From contig CANMRT010000003.1 in NCBI GenBank assembly GCA_947500415.1, positions 558,001 to 622,000 on the forward strand: DNA of 64,000 nucleotides. The letters are read 5' to 3'. The notes under the pieces were generated by a model, which was given only the letters and a program-made list of their open reading frames with translations, did no database searches and was not told where the DNA came from. Both the position numbers and the translations under genes were made by a program. Source of the DNA: an uncultured Roseicyclus sp. (GTDB lineage Bacteria > Pseudomonadota > Alphaproteobacteria > Rhodobacterales > Rhodobacteraceae). Below are positions 46,742 to 57,723 of the stretch, piece by piece (the stretch's first letter is position 1; each line of letters starts with the position of its first letter).

Positions 46742-48862
46742 TTATGCGTATTTCGCCTGGATCTCGTCCGAGATGTTGTTCGGAACGGGCTCGTAGTGAT
46801 CGAACTGCATCGTGAACTGCGCACGGCCCGAAGACATCGAACGCAGCGTGTTGATGTAGCCGAACATGTTCGCCAACGGCACGAATGCATCGATCGCGAT
46901 GGCGTTGCCGCGCGTATCCTGACCCTGCACCTGACCACGACGCGAAGTGAGGTCGCCGATGATGCCACCGGTGTATTCCTCGGGCGTCACGACCTCGACC
47001 TTCATGATCGGTTCCAGAAGCTTCGCGCCAGCTTTCTTCATGCCTTCGCGCATGCCCATCCGAGCTGCGATTTCGAAGGCCAGAACGCTGGAGTCCACGT
47101 CGTGGAACTTACCGTCGACCAGGGCCACCTTGAAGTCGATCACCGGGAAGCCAGCCAGCGGGCCGCTATCCATGACCGAGTTGATGCCCTTTTCCACACC
47201 GGGGATGTATTCCTTCGGAACGGCACCACCAACGATGCGGCTCTCGAACGAATAGCCTTCACCCGGCTCGGTCGGCGTGATCTCAAGCTTGACCTCGGCG
47301 TACTGACCAGAACCACCCGACTGCTTCTTGTGGGTGTAGGTGTGCTCAACCGCGTGAGAGATCGTCTCACGGTAAGCCACCTGAGGTGCACCGATGTTGG
47401 CCTCAACCTTGAACTCGCGCTTCAGACGATCGACGAGGATGTCGAGGTGAAGTTCGCCCATGCCTTTCATGATGGTCTGACCGGACTCGATGTCGGTCTC
47501 CACACGGAAGGATGGGTCTTCAGCCGCCAAACGCGCCAGACCCTGGCTCATCTTTTCCTGGTCGCCCTTCGTCTTGGGCTCAACAGCGATCTCGATCACC
47601 GGATCGGGGAACGTCATCGTTTCCAGGACCACCGGATCTTGCTTGTCGCAAAGCGTGTCACCGGTTGTGGTGTTCTTCAGGCCACCCAGCGCGATGATGT
47701 CGCCGGCAAATGCCTCTTCGATCTCTTCGCGGTTGTTGGAGTGCATCATCATCATGCGGCCCACACGCTCGTTGTTCTCCTTGGTGGAGTTGAGCATGCT
47801 GTCGCCTTTCTTCAGCTGACCGGAGTAGATCCGGACAAACGTCAGAGAGCCGACAAAGGGGTCGTTCATGATTTTGAACGCCAGGCCCGAGAAAGCCATG
47901 TTGTCGTCTGCACGACGGGCAATGTCACGGGTTTCCGTCTCATCGCCTGGCTTGAAGCCCATGTAATCAACCACGTCGAGCGGGCTCGGCAGATAGTCGA
48001 TCACAGCATTGAGCAGCGGCTGAACACCTTTGTTCTTGAACGCAGAGCCACCCAGAACTGGAACGAAGGCCATGTCCAGAGTGCCCTTGCGCAGCAGGGC
48101 GCGCAGGGTCGGCACGTCGGGCTCGGCCGCGTCCATCAGGTAGGCTTCCATCGCGTCGTCGTCTTGCTCGACGGCGGCTTCGATCATCTTGCCACGCCAT
48201 TCGACGGCCATGTCCTTGAGGCTGTCGCGGATCGGGGCCTTTACCCAGGACGCACCAAGGTCTTCACCCTGCCACAGCCATTCTTCCATGGTCACAAGGT
48301 CGATCAGGCCTTCCAGCTCGGTCTCGGCACCGATCGGAATACCGACAGGCACGGCACGGGCGCCGGTGCGATCTTCGATCATGTGGACGCAGTTGAAGAA
48401 GTCAGCGCCGATCTTGTCCATCTTGTTGACGAACACCATCCGCGGAACCTTGTAGCGGTCAGCCTGACGCCACACGGTTTCGGTCTGAGGCTCAACACCG
48501 GCGTTTGCGTCAAGAACGCAAACCGCGCCGTCGAGAACCGCCAACGAACGCTCAACTTCAATCGTGAAGTCCACGTGGCCGGGAGTGTCGATGATGTTCA
48601 GGCGGTGCTTTTCGGAGTCAGCGGATTTGCCATCCTCGGTGCGCTCCCAGAACGTGGTCGTCGCAGCGGAGGTAATGGTGATCCCGCGTTCCTGCTCCTG
48701 CTCCATCCAGTCCATGGTCGCCGCGCCATCGTGCACTTCGCCGATGTTGTGGGACTTGCCGGTGTAATACAGGATCCGCTCGGAACAGGTGGTCTTGCCC
48801 GCATCGATGTGGGCCATGATCCCGAAGTTCCGGTAACGGTCGAGGGGATAGTCGCGTGCCAT
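46742..48862 (-). CDS. fusA: Elongation factor G
   Basis: The 706-residue translocase GTPase. G1 [20 protein letters not shown]3 [16 protein letters not shown] and G4 [10 protein letters not shown] are intact; five domains of normal length follow, with [12 protein letters not shown] in domain IV/V. It lies 78 nt after rpsG. Confidence 0.98.
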   Translation of the reverse strand: MARDYPLDRYRNFGIMAHIDAGKTTCSERILYYTGKSHNIGEVHDGAATMDWMEQEQERGITITSAATTTFWERTEDGKSADSEKHRLNIIDTPGHVDFTIEVERSLAVLDGAVCVLDANAGVEPQTETVWRQADRYKVPRMVFVNKMDKIGADFFNCVHMIEDRTGARAVPVGIPIGAETELEGLIDLVTMEEWLWQGEDLGASWVKAPIRDSLKDMAVEWRGKMIEAAVEQDDDAMEAYLMDAAEPDVPTLRALLRKGTLDMAFVPVLGGSAFKNKGVQPLLNAVIDYLPSPLDVVDYMGFKPGDETETRDIARRADDNMAFSGLAFKIMNDPFVGSLTFVRIYSGQLKKGDSMLNSTKENNERVGRMMMMHSNNREEIEEAFAGDIIALGGLKNTTTGDTLCDKQDPVVLETMTFPDPVIEIAVEPKTKGDQEKMSQGLARLAAEDPSFRVETDIESGQTIMKGMGELHLDILVDRLKREFKVEANIGAPQVAYRETISHAVEHTYTHKKQSGGSGQYAEVKLEITPTEPGEGYSFESRIVGGAVPKEYIPGVEKGINSVMDSGPLAGFPVIDFKVALVDGKFHDVDSSVLAFEIAARMGMREGMKKAGAKLLEPIMKVEVVTPEEYTGGIIGDLTSRRGQVQGQDTRGNAIAIDAFVPLANMFGYINTLRSMSSGRAQFTMQFDHYEPVPNNISDEIQAKYA

Positions 48863-48940
48863 GGGAATGTCCTCAGGCTTGAGTTTGAAACGAGCGGCCC
48901 CCGGACGGGGCCGCCAAATCGCTTTAACAGCGCCGGGTTC

Positions 48941-49411
48941 TTACCAACGATAGTGGCTGAACGCGCGGTTGGCGTCGGCCATCTTGTGGGTGTCTTCGCG
49001 CTTTTTCACAGCGGAACCACGCATGTTGACGGCGTCGATCAGCTCACCGGCCAGACGCTCTTCCATGGTGTTTTCGTTGCGGGCGCGGCTGGCGTTGATC
49101 AACCAGCGGATCGCAAGCGCTTCACGGCGCTCAGGGCGCACATCGACGGGCACCTGGTAGGTGGCACCACCCACGCGGCGCGAGCGAACCTCAACGGCGG
49201 GTTTGATGTTGTCGAGCGCTTCGTGGAACACTTCCACAGGCGCGCGCTTCAACTTGCCTTCAACACGATCAAACGCGTTGTAGACGATCTTTTCTGCAAC
49301 CGACTTCTTTCCGTCGATCATCAGGTTGTTCATGAACTTGGTCAGGACCATATCGCCAAACTTGGCGTCGGGCAGGACCTGGCGTTTTTCGGCGGCGTGA
49401 CGACGCGACAT
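48941..49411 (-). CDS. rpsG: 30S ribosomal protein S7
   Basis: The 156-residue assembly-initiating head protein. [20 protein letters not shown] and [19 protein letters not shown] at the C-terminus are diagnostic. It lies 15 nt after rpsL. Confidence 0.98.
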   Translation of the reverse strand: MSRRHAAEKRQVLPDAKFGDMVLTKFMNNLMIDGKKSVAEKIVYNAFDRVEGKLKRAPVEVFHEALDNIKPAVEVRSRRVGGATYQVPVDVRPERREALAIRWLINASRARNENTMEERLAGELIDAVNMRGSAVKKREDTHKMADANRAFSHYRW

Positions 49412-49426
49412 CGCTCAATCCTCTTC

Positions 49427-49798
49427 TTACTTGGGGCGCTTGGCGCCGTATTTCGAACGACGCTGGCGACGGTCTTTGACGCCCTGCGTATCAAGCACAC
49501 CGCGCAGGATGTGGTAGCGCACACCGGGAAGGTCTTTCACACGACCGCCACGGATCAGAACCACAGAGTGCTCCTGAAGGTTGTGGCTTTCACCGGGGAT
49601 GTAGCTGATGACCTCGTAGCCGTTGGTCAGGCGAACCTTCGCGACTTTCCGCATAGCGGAGTTCGGCTTCTTCGGTGTCGTCGTATACACACGGGTGCAC
49701 ACGCCGCGCTTCTGCGGGCAGCTCTCGAGGTGCTGCGACTTCGAGCGTTTTACTTTGGGCTGCCGCGGTTTGCGGATCAGCTGTTGAATAGTTGGCAT
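49427..49798 (-). CDS. rpsL: 30S ribosomal protein S12
   Basis: The 123-residue decoding-centre protein. [19 protein letters not shown] and [13 protein letters not shown] keep the lysines whose mutation gives streptomycin resistance, so the protein is of wild-type, sensitive form. The start [12 protein letters not shown] at 49798 is standard. It heads the str block, with a long leader (about 220 nt) to the predicted promoter. Confidence 0.98.
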   Translation of the reverse strand: MPTIQQLIRKPRQPKVKRSKSQHLESCPQKRGVCTRVYTTTPKKPNSAMRKVAKVRLTNGYEVISYIPGESHNLQEHSVVLIRGGRVKDLPGVRYHILRGVLDTQGVKDRRQRRSKYGAKRPK

Positions 49799-50020
49799 TC
49801 GGGGTCCCCGTCTTGCTCTCTCACATGTCAGCGGTGCTTCCGCGCGCGCGGCCAGACCGCACAAAAAACACCAAAACCGCACGCATCCTTTCCCTACCTG
49901 GAGGACGCTGCGGTGGAATTTCCAGAGGATCGGGGCTGCAAAATCGCCCGGATCGTGGCCACTCAGAACTGTATTTCAGCCACGATGGACGCACACGGGC
50001 ATCCGGGCCAAGTGGCGCGG

Positions 50021-50049
50021 GGTATAGGGGGTTGCCGATGGGCTGTCAA
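50021..50049 (-). promoter_or_regulatory. Predicted strong promoter of the rpsL-rpsG-fusA-tuf block
   Basis: In the minus direction TTGACA (50044-50049, consensus), a 17-nt spacer ending CCCCC, and TATACC (50021-50026). About 220 nt upstream of rpsL. The leader between them (49799-50020) has no coding signal that I can support. Confidence 0.75.
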
Positions 50050-50059
50050 CAGCACCGGA

Positions 50060-50890
50060 TCACCCGCCGGTCAATGCCCGCCATTCGGCCTGAAACCCCG
50101 GCAAATCAATGGCGAAACGCCTTTGGATCATGGGGGCGATTTCATCGTCAGGGACCGGCACCGGCTGCGCCGCGCCAAAGGGTGTGCGCGCATCATTGTG
50201 GTCGTGATCACCGCGGATGAACATCACGGAATCGGTGAGGTTCACAAACGGCACCCGCGCCCAGATCTTGTGGTGCGGAAAATCCATCACGATGGCCTCG
50301 TCGTCGGGCTTTAGATAGATCGCCAAACCCGCCGACCAACAGTGTGTGTTGAGGACCTGGGGTTTGATCTGCCCGTCCTCTATGGCCTCCAACACCACGC
50401 CCTTGCCATGATCCAGCGCGACGCGACCCGCGAAATTGGCAAGACGCCCAACCTTGTTCCAACTGCGCCGCAATTGCTGCACGTAGTCGACCGCCACGGC
50501 GTCATCATCATCCAACCGGAACTCGGCGACCACGGACCGTGTCCCGTCGCGCCCGCCCCACATCACATCGCGGCAAATCGCACGATGATCCCCCGGTTCG
50601 CGCCAATGGGCCTGCACCTGCGGGCAATCGGCAATCGCCGCCTCAACCCGGTCACGCCACGGCTGGGGTAAATCCTCCCCCAACAGCAGATGCATGGTGA
50701 AATCACTGTCGGTTTGCGCCCTGAGCGGCGGCATGAAGATATGCTCGAACCACAGCGTCCGCTCATCCAGCCGTTTGGATGCATAAAGCGCCGCACGCCG
50801 CTCCTCCAGACTCTCGTGGTATTTCTTGAACCCGCCAGTGCAGGGGAATGAGAACCGACACAGGCCCTGAATTTGCACACCCTCAGCCAT
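50060..50890 (-). CDS. Putative rhamnosyltransferase-family glycosyltransferase
   Basis: A 276-residue protein of the 'putative rhamnosyl transferase' family (PF11316-like). It opens with CRFSFPCTGGFKKYH, has the FEHIFMPPLRAQTDSDF segment, and carries an aspartate cluster RLDDDDAV that would bind the metal and nucleotide sugar in a GT-A-like fold. The true donor sugar is unknown. It overlaps the EamA gene upstream by 8 nt and is a paralogue of the gene at 51746, with which it shares the motif order. It lies between rpoC and the str promoter. Confidence 0.85.
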   Translation of the reverse strand: MAEGVQIQGLCRFSFPCTGGFKKYHESLEERRAALYASKRLDERTLWFEHIFMPPLRAQTDSDFTMHLLLGEDLPQPWRDRVEAAIADCPQVQAHWREPGDHRAICRDVMWGGRDGTRSVVAEFRLDDDDAVAVDYVQQLRRSWNKVGRLANFAGRVALDHGKGVVLEAIEDGQIKPQVLNTHCWSAGLAIYLKPDDEAIVMDFPHHKIWARVPFVNLTDSVMFIRGDHDHNDARTPFGAAQPVPVPDDEIAPMIQRRFAIDLPGFQAEWRALTGG

Positions 50891-51749
50891 GCTTCACCTG
50901 TCTTTCGCGGATCAACGTGAACACGCCGGTTGCCACCACAATCGCTGCACCCACGAGGGCCAGTTTGTTTGGGAATTCAGCAAAGACAAACCACCCTGCA
51001 ACCAGTGCAAACACAAGCGACGTATAGCGGAACGGTGACGTGACCGCGACCTCGCCCACGCGCATCACAAGGATGGAGAAGACGTAGCCGCCGATGATGA
51101 ACAGCGATGCCATGCCAATCAGCGCATAATGCGTTGGCTTGGGCCTTACCCATTCTTCGGTCAGCGACATGATCCCACCGAACACACAAATCGCAGCGGC
51201 GGCAATGACCGCAACAGTCATGGTTGGCAGCTCAGGCGAAAAGCCACGGGTTGCGAGATCGCGCCCCGCCACCAGAACAACCGTCGCCAAAGCCAGAAGC
51301 GAGTAGATGTTGAACCCTTCCGCCCCCGGCTGCACGATCAAAATCACACCGAACGCCCCCACGCAGATAGCGCTCAACCGTCGCCAGCCGACCGCTTCAC
51401 GAAACAGGAACGCCGCGCCCAATGTCACGGCCAAAGGTAACGCCGACAGGATGGCAGTTGCATTGGCGATCTGCATATTGATCAGCGCGGTCAGGAAGGT
51501 CACAAGCGCCGCGATTTCGAACAACGTCCGCAACGCCAGCTTGCCCCTGTCCCCTCGTGGGATACGGAAGCTCAGCTGGCCAAAGGCCGCAACCGTGGCA
51601 GTCAGAAGAATCGTCGTCAGCACGCTGCGTAGAAAGACGATCTGAAATAGTGGCAGGTCGTCGGCCAATACCTTGATCGCCACGTCGTTCATCACGAACG
51701 ATGCCATCGATCCCATCATGAAAAGCGCGCCCTTGAGGTTCGGCGTCAT
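50883..51749 (-). CDS. EamA/DMT-family transporter
   Basis: A 288-residue inner-membrane protein with ten predicted helices formed by two EamA repeats (about residues 5-137 and 150-283). The drug/metabolite transporter superfamily exports small metabolites. It overlaps both flanking glycosyltransferase-like genes (ATGA with 51746, 8 nt with 50060), so a substrate connected to glycan synthesis is possible but not shown. Confidence 0.92.
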   Translation of the reverse strand: MTPNLKGALFMMGSMASFVMNDVAIKVLADDLPLFQIVFLRSVLTTILLTATVAAFGQLSFRIPRGDRGKLALRTLFEIAALVTFLTALINMQIANATAILSALPLAVTLGAAFLFREAVGWRRLSAICVGAFGVILIVQPGAEGFNIYSLLALATVVLVAGRDLATRGFSPELPTMTVAVIAAAAICVFGGIMSLTEEWVRPKPTHYALIGMASLFIIGGYVFSILVMRVGEVAVTSPFRYTSLVFALVAGWFVFAEFPNKLALVGAAIVVATGVFTLIRERQVKHG

Positions 51750-52642
51750 GCGTCGTCGCCGTCTGCCATATCCCTGCGCGCTTCATTTGCCAGCTTGCGC
51801 GCCATGCCAGAGCCTTCTTCCTGCAACTTGTCCATCATCGGCAAAAGCCGCTTCGGGTTCAGGCCAAACCGCTCCCGGAACAACTTGCGCGCCTGCCAGA
51901 GCGGCAAAGGCCGTGCGCCGGGCGGGATTGAGCGGTCACTGTCGTTGTGCCCATGCAAGGTACGCACAAACATATACTCATGCGGGTCAATCCAGCACCG
52001 GGCGTGACACGCGAGCTTACGGTGGTTCCAGCGGTAGATGTTATGCTGGCTGTCCGGGTGGTGGATCATGGCGGAGGCGAGGCCCAAGGGCTGCGGTTCC
52101 GAGTAGTCCCAGAACTGATCCTCATCACGCTTCATGTCCCAGTAGATGCCGCGGTGAAAGCAGACGGCGGCTGGCGTCTCAGCCGTCGCCCAATTCATCT
52201 TGATCAGGCTGTCCGAAATCTCACGCGTGCGCTCGATGTAGTCGATGCCAACTGCATCATCATCGTCCAGTCGGAACCCGGTAATGAAATCCGCCTCTTC
52301 ATCCAGACCCCGCCGAAACGCGCGGCGCGTGGAATTCAGCGGCCCCGCCGCCTCCAACGTGCAAATCCGCAAGTAGGGATGCTTCTCGGCCAACCGCTTC
52401 AGGCGCTTACGGAAATGGAAGGGCATCGTGTCGCCGATCAACGCAACCAATACGAAATCGGGGTCCGTCTGAGCATCCAGCGACGGCAGGCAAATGTTCT
52501 CGAAATAGGCAAACCGGCGCTGCATCCGGCCCGGCGCATACAGCTCACGAGCGGCCTCTTCCGGCCCGCCTTTCAACGTGCGAAAGCCAGCGTCCCCAAG
52601 GTAGGAGAAGCGGCACACGCCGATGATCTTGTTCACTGCCAT
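51746..52642 (-). CDS. Putative rhamnosyltransferase-family glycosyltransferase
   Basis: A 298-residue paralogue of the product at 50060. Shared features are CRFSYLGDAGFRTLKGG at the start, FENICLPSLDAQTDPDF, and the metal-binding RLDDDDAVGIDY. A basic/acidic C-terminal helix (KLANEARRDMADGDDA) is extra. It is the first gene of a three-gene overlapping set. Cytoplasmic, no signal peptide. Donor and acceptor are unknown. Confidence 0.86.
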   Translation of the reverse strand: MAVNKIIGVCRFSYLGDAGFRTLKGGPEEAARELYAPGRMQRRFAYFENICLPSLDAQTDPDFVLVALIGDTMPFHFRKRLKRLAEKHPYLRICTLEAAGPLNSTRRAFRRGLDEEADFITGFRLDDDDAVGIDYIERTREISDSLIKMNWATAETPAAVCFHRGIYWDMKRDEDQFWDYSEPQPLGLASAMIHHPDSQHNIYRWNHRKLACHARCWIDPHEYMFVRTLHGHNDSDRSIPPGARPLPLWQARKLFRERFGLNPKRLLPMMDKLQEEGSGMARKLANEARRDMADGDDA

Positions 52643-52714
52643 GGATAGGCCTTTACCCGTGCCGTTTGGCAGAAGTTAGGCGAATTGCGGCGACGTGGGA
52701 ATCCCCCTGGGTCG

Positions 52715-53032
52715 TTAGGCAAAGGCCTGACGCAAGAAATACTCCAGCGACTTGCCTTCAATCGCGGGCATCGCGCGCAGTTTCAGATGCCTGCGGGCCT
52801 TCCCCTTGCCCTCTAGATGATCGTCCGGGTCGTCAAACCCCGCCCCATTGGAAAACTCAACCGACACGTGATCTTTGTAGAGGAACAGACCGCCCACAAA
52901 CGTCTTAGGATCATCGGCTTCGGGCACCATGACCTCACCACCGTATTTGGGAACAAACACCACCTGCGGCGCGCAACGATTGGCGAGCTCTTTTGCGGCA
53001 TCAGCGATACCTCGCAGCTCCGCATCATCCAT
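52715..53032 (-). CDS. DUF1801-like small protein
   Basis: A 105-residue protein starting MDDAELRGIADAAKELANRC, with FLYKDHVSVEFSNGAGFDDP and HLKLRAM, the pattern of DUF1801/YdhG-like proteins. Function unknown. The ATG at 53032 overlaps the end of the VOC gene by 8 nt and has GGAG about 10 nt upstream, which decides the start over codons further upstream. Confidence 0.8.
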   Translation of the reverse strand: MDDAELRGIADAAKELANRCAPQVVFVPKYGGEVMVPEADDPKTFVGGLFLYKDHVSVEFSNGAGFDDPDDHLEGKGKARRHLKLRAMPAIEGKSLEYFLRQAFA

Positions 53033-53384
53033 GGTCGCCGTCTCCATCAACGGTCCAAACTGCCATTTCCGTGCCGCCTGGCTCGCGGAATTGGAACCTG
53101 CGTCCACCGGGGAAAGAGAAGATCTCCTTCGTAATCTCAGCCCCGGCGGCCTTTACGCGTTCCATCATCGCTTCCAAATCGTCGGCCTTCAGAACGGGCA
53201 AAGGCGCGCGCAACGCGCCCTGTTCAATACCGCCGCCAAGACCTGCACCTTGCACGTCTTTGTAGTCAGGACCGTAGTCGATGAAACTCCACCCAAATGC
53301 CTCGTCAAAGAAGCTTTGCGTCTTTTCCAACTCGGGTGACGTGAATTCGATGTAGTCCAGCGGCGGTCGGGCATCGTTTGACAT
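53025..53384 (-). CDS. VOC (glyoxalase/bleomycin-resistance) family protein
   Basis: A 119-residue protein with the paired beta-alpha-beta-beta-beta units of the VOC superfamily. It opens with PPLDYIEFTSPELEKTQSFFDEAFGW, contains a GGGIEQGAL loop and ends FQFREPGGTEMAVW, which supplies the usual C-terminal glutamate. Substrate unknown. The ATG at 53384 follows a strong GGAGG. It is co-directional with and overlapped by the DUF1801-like gene, and lies just beyond the rpoC terminator. Confidence 0.9.
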   Translation of the reverse strand: MSNDARPPLDYIEFTSPELEKTQSFFDEAFGWSFIDYGPDYKDVQGAGLGGGIEQGALRAPLPVLKADDLEAMMERVKAAGAEITKEIFSFPGGRRFQFREPGGTEMAVWTVDGDGDHG

Positions 53385-53436
53385 TGGGGCCTCCAAAATG
53401 ACTGAGAACATAACGTAAACAAATCCTGAGGAAGCG

Positions 53437-53471
53437 CAAAAGAAAACGCCCCGCCGTTTCCGGCAGGGCGT
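53437..53471 (-). terminator. Rho-independent terminator after rpoC
   Basis: Stem ACGCCCCGCCG (53446-53456)/CGGCAGGGCGT (53461-53471), one C/A mismatch, 4-nt loop. On the minus strand it is followed by TTTTCTTTT. It closes the rplJL-rpoBC unit. Confidence 0.92.
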
Positions 53472-53496
53472 CTAGCTCTTAACAGTCAGGCGCAGC

Positions 53497-56400
53497 TTAC
53501 TCCGCCGCGTCACCCTCTGCAGGCGTTTCGGCTTCCGCCTCCACCACCTCTGGTGCAGCCAGTGCTGCGGCTTGTGCCGCGGCAGCCTGCTGTTCTTCGA
53601 TCACAACCATGTCGCGAGTCTTTGCGATACGCTCCACGTGCTGGGTCGCACCACCGGTGCCCGCCGGGATCAGGCGGCCCACGATAACGTTTTCCTTAAG
53701 GCCGACCAGCTTGTCCCGCTTGCCCTGAACCGAAGCTTCGGTCAGCACGCGCGTGGTTTCCTGGAACGACGCCGCCGAGATGAACGACCGGGTCTGGAGC
53801 GAAGCCTTGGTGATGCCCAGAAGGATCGGCTCGCCCTGTGCCGGACGACGACCATCAGCGATGGCCTTCTCGTTGGCCGCATCGAATTCGGCCTTGTCGA
53901 CATGCTCGCCCTTCAGAAGCGTGGTTTCACCAGAATCCTGGATCTCCCACTTCTGAAGCATCTGACGGACGATGACCTCGATGTGCTTGTCGTTAATCTT
54001 CACACCCTGAAGGCGATAGACGTCCTGCACCTCGTCGATCATGTAATCGGCCAGCGCCTCGACACCCATAACCGCAAGAATATCGTGCGGGGCCGGGTTA
54101 CCGTCCATGATGTATTCACCCTTTTGGATGAAATCACCTTCGGCGACTGGGATGTGCTTGCCCTTGGGCACCATGTATTCCACGGGCTCTTGGCTTTCAT
54201 CCGCAGGCACAATTGCGATGCGACGCTTGTTTTTGAAGTCGCGACCGAATTTCACGTAACCATCTTTCTCAGCGATGATGGCGTGATCCTTTGGACGACG
54301 GGCTTCAAAGAGTTCGGCCACACGCGGCAGACCACCGGTGATGTCCTTCGTCTTCGCCCCTTCACGCGGGATACGCGCAATAACGTCACCGGCTTCGACC
54401 GTCTGGCTGTCTTCGATGGACAGAATGGCGTCGACCGACATCGTGTAGGTGACCGGGTTGCCCTGATCGTTGCGCATCGGTTCACCGTCTTCACCCGCGA
54501 TGATGATCTCGGGCTTCAGCTCATTGCCTTTGGGGGCCGTGCGCCAATCCGAGACGATCTTCTGGGTCATGCCGGTTGCATCATCGGTCTCATCCCGGAG
54601 CGAGATGCCCACGGTCAGATCAACGAATTTCGCGTTACCGGAGGCTTCGGCGATGATCGGCAGGGTGTAGGGGTCCCATTCGAACAGGCGATCGCCACGG
54701 GCGATGTCCTGCCCGTCGGTCACCAGAACGTTGGTGCCGTACCCAAGCTTGAACGAGGCACGCTCGGCGCCCTGCTCATCCACCACGGCCAACTGCATGT
54801 TGCGGCCCATAACAACCGTTTGGCCGTCACGGTTCTTCAGCAGGTTGGCGTTGCGGAATTCGATCTTGCCTTCAACGTTGGCTTCTTGGAACGACTGCTG
54901 GCCACCTTGGGCAACGCCGCCGATGTGGAACGTCCGCATCGTCAGCTGTGTGCCCGGCTCACCAATCGACTGCGCCGCGATGATGCCCACGGCTTCACCC
55001 GTGTTCACCTTCGTGCCGCGTGCCAGGTCACGACCGTAGCAAGTCGCGCAGACACCCTCTTCCGCCTCACAGGTGAGGGGAGAGCGCATCTGCATCGTGG
55101 TCACGCCAGCCTGTTCAACCGCGTCGGCCTTGCGTTCGTCGATCAGCTCACCTTTGGCGACAATCACTTCATCGGTGCCCGGAACCAGAACGTCTTCTCC
55201 GGCCGTACGGCCCAGAATGCGCTCTGCCAGCGAAGCCACGACTTCACCGTCGTTCACAGCGGCCTCGGCCTTGATCGTCAGCTCAGTTCCGCAATCGTCC
55301 ATACGAACGATGCAATCCTGTGCCACGTCCACAAGACGACGCGTCAGGTAGCCCGAGTTCGCCGTCTTCAACGCCGTATCCGACAGACCCTTACGGGCGC
55401 CGTGGGTAGAGTTGAAATACTCAAGAACAGTCAGACCTTCCTTGAAGTTCGAGATGATCGGCGTCTCGATGATTTCACCGTTCGGCTTGGCCATCAGGCC
55501 GCGCATACCACCCAGCTGCTTCATCTGAGTGACCGAGCCACGCGCACCGGAGTGGGCCATCATGTAGACCGAGTTCGGCTCCATCTCGGACCCATCCTCT
55601 GCACGCTTGGCAGCCGAGATTGTGCCCATCATGGCGTCGGTGACCTTGTCGTTGGCTTTCGACCAGGCATCGATGACCTTGTTGTACTTCTCACCCTGGG
55701 TGATCAGACCATCCATGTACTGCTGTTCGAATTCCTTCACCTGACCGCGCGTATCATCGACCAGTTCCCACTTGTCGTCCGGGATGACCATGTCATCCTT
55801 ACCGAACGAGATGCCAGCCTTGAACGCTTCGCGGAAGCCCATCGTCATGATCTGGTCGCAGAAGATGACCGACTCTTTCTGACCGCAATAGCGGTAGACG
55901 GTGTCGATGACCTGCTGCACCTCTTTCTTCCGCAGAAGACGGTTCACCAGATCAAACGGAGCCTTGGCGTTGAGTGGCAGAAGCGCGCCCAAAAGCACAC
56001 GGCCCGGCGTGGTTTCAAACCGCACCATGACCTCGTTGCCTTCCTCATCGATCTGGGGAAGACGCGCGTGGATTTTGGAGTGCAAGTGAACTTCGCCTGC
56101 ATCCAGCGCGTGACGCACCTCGTCGACATCCGCGAAGATCATACCTTCGCCGACCATGCCCTCACGCTGGAGGGTCACGTAGTAGAGGCCCAGGATCATG
56201 TCCTGCGACGGAACAATGATCGGCGCGCCGTTTGCAGGCGACAGAACGTTGTTCGTCGACATCATCAACACGCGGGCTTCCAACTGTGCTTCCAGCGACA
56301 GAGGTACGTGCACAGCCATCTGGTCGCCGTCGAAGTCAGCGTTGAACGCCGAACAGACCAGCGGGTGAAGCTGGATAGCTTTACCTTCGATCAGCACGGG

Positions 56401-57723
56401 CTCGAATGCCTGAATGCCAAGACGGTGCAGCGTGGGCGCACGGTTCAGCAGAACCGGATGCTCACGGATCACTTCGTCCAGAATATCCCAAACTTCGGGA
56501 CGCTCTTTTTCGACCAGCTTCTTGGCTTGCTTCACGGTCGAAGACAGACCTTTGGCCTCAAGCCGCGAATAGATGAACGGCTTGAACAGCTCCAACGCCA
56601 TCTTCTTCGGCAAGCCACACTGGTGCAGCTTCAGCTCAGGACCTGTCACAATCACCGAACGGCCTGAGAAGTCGACGCGCTTACCCAAAAGGTTCTGGCG
56701 GAAACGACCCTGCTTACCCTTCAGCATGTCCGACAGCGATTTCAGCGGGCGCTTGTTGGCACCTGTGATCACGCGGCCACGACGGCCATTGTCGAACAGA
56801 GCGTCGACGGATTCCTGCAACATCCGCTTTTCGTTACGGATGATGATGTCCGGCGCGCGCAGCTCAATCAGGCGCTTGAGGCGATTATTCCGGTTGATCA
56901 CGCGGCGATACAGATCGTTGAGGTCGGACGTCGCAAAACGGCCACCATCCAGCGGCACCAGCGGGCGCAGCTCTGGCGGGATGACCGGAACAACGGTCAG
57001 AACCATCCACTCGGGCCGGTTTCCGGACTCAAGGAACGACTCAACGATCTTCAGACGCTTGATGATCTTCTTCGGCTTCAGCTCACCCGTCGCTTCCTTG
57101 AGGTCTTCGCGCAGGTTCTGCGCCTCGGACTCAAGGTCAATCTGGGACAGCATCTCGCGGATGGCTTCCGCACCGATGTTCGCCTGGAAGGCATCGGCGC
57201 CATAGGCATCCTGCGCATCCATGAACTCTTCTTCCGACATCAACTGACCGTATTGCAGGTCGGTGAGGCCGGGCTCGATCACCACGTAGTTCTCGAAATA
57301 GAGGATCCGCTCCAGATCGCGCAGCGTCATGTCCAGCATCAGGCCGATGCGGGACGGCAGCGACTTGAGGAACCAGATGTGCGCGACGGGTGCTGCCAGC
57401 TCGATATGGCCCATCCGCTCACGACGGACCTTTTGCAGCGTGACTTCCACACCGCATTTCTCGCAGACAACGCCGCGATACTTCATCCGCTTATACTTGC
57501 CGCAAAGGCATTCGTAATCCTTGATCGGCCCGAAGATACGGGCACAGAACAGGCCATCACGCTCTGGCTTGAACGTCCGGTAGTTGATCGTCTCGGGCTT
57601 CTTGATCTCACCATAGGACCAGCTGAGGATACGCTCAGGGCTCGCCAGCGATACCTTGATCTCGTCAAACGCCTTGGGTGGCGTCAGCGGGTTGAACGGG
57701 TTGTTTGTCAGTTCCTGGTTCAT
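53497..57723 (-). CDS. rpoC: RNA polymerase subunit beta'
   Basis: The 1408-residue largest subunit of RNA polymerase. The N-terminal zinc ribbon ([20 protein letters not shown]), the catalytic [12 protein letters not shown] aspartate triad, the bridge helix/trigger loop region and the second zinc site ([13 protein letters not shown]) are all intact. The C-terminus is alanine/glutamate-rich. Its ATG overlaps the stop of the inserted glycosyltransferase-like gene by 4 nt (ATGA) instead of following rpoB. Confidence 0.99.
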   Translation of the reverse strand: MNQELTNNPFNPLTPPKAFDEIKVSLASPERILSWSYGEIKKPETINYRTFKPERDGLFCARIFGPIKDYECLCGKYKRMKYRGVVCEKCGVEVTLQKVRRERMGHIELAAPVAHIWFLKSLPSRIGLMLDMTLRDLERILYFENYVVIEPGLTDLQYGQLMSEEEFMDAQDAYGADAFQANIGAEAIREMLSQIDLESEAQNLREDLKEATGELKPKKIIKRLKIVESFLESGNRPEWMVLTVVPVIPPELRPLVPLDGGRFATSDLNDLYRRVINRNNRLKRLIELRAPDIIIRNEKRMLQESVDALFDNGRRGRVITGANKRPLKSLSDMLKGKQGRFRQNLLGKRVDFSGRSVIVTGPELKLHQCGLPKKMALELFKPFIYSRLEAKGLSSTVKQAKKLVEKERPEVWDILDEVIREHPVLLNRAPTLHRLGIQAFEPVLIEGKAIQLHPLVCSAFNADFDGDQMAVHVPLSLEAQLEARVLMMSTNNVLSPANGAPIIVPSQDMILGLYYVTLQREGMVGEGMIFADVDEVRHALDAGEVHLHSKIHARLPQIDEEGNEVMVRFETTPGRVLLGALLPLNAKAPFDLVNRLLRKKEVQQVIDTVYRYCGQKESVIFCDQIMTMGFREAFKAGISFGKDDMVIPDDKWELVDDTRGQVKEFEQQYMDGLITQGEKYNKVIDAWSKANDKVTDAMMGTISAAKRAEDGSEMEPNSVYMMAHSGARGSVTQMKQLGGMRGLMAKPNGEIIETPIISNFKEGLTVLEYFNSTHGARKGLSDTALKTANSGYLTRRLVDVAQDCIVRMDDCGTELTIKAEAAVNDGEVVASLAERILGRTAGEDVLVPGTDEVIVAKGELIDERKADAVEQAGVTTMQMRSPLTCEAEEGVCATCYGRDLARGTKVNTGEAVGIIAAQSIGEPGTQLTMRTFHIGGVAQGGQQSFQEANVEGKIEFRNANLLKNRDGQTVVMGRNMQLAVVDEQGAERASFKLGYGTNVLVTDGQDIARGDRLFEWDPYTLPIIAEASGNAKFVDLTVGISLRDETDDATGMTQKIVSDWRTAPKGNELKPEIIIAGEDGEPMRNDQGNPVTYTMSVDAILSIEDSQTVEAGDVIARIPREGAKTKDITGGLPRVAELFEARRPKDHAIIAEKDGYVKFGRDFKNKRRIAIVPADESQEPVEYMVPKGKHIPVAEGDFIQKGEYIMDGNPAPHDILAVMGVEALADYMIDEVQDVYRLQGVKINDKHIEVIVRQMLQKWEIQDSGETTLLKGEHVDKAEFDAANEKAIADGRRPAQGEPILLGITKASLQTRSFISAASFQETTRVLTEASVQGKRDKLVGLKENVIVGRLIPAGTGGATQHVERIAKTRDMVVIEEQQAAAAQAAALAAPEVVEAEAETPAEGDAAE

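Noticed and set aside
46703-50314. A 1203-codon plus-strand open frame antisense to fusA, rpsG and rpsL
   Set aside because: It mirrors highly conserved genes on the other strand. High GC and strong third-position bias keep the antisense frame free of stops; it has no ribosome-binding site or family resemblance.
53572-56667. A 1031-codon plus-strand frame antisense to rpoC
   Set aside because: Shadow of rpoC codon bias; the amino-acid composition is unnatural and no domain is visible.
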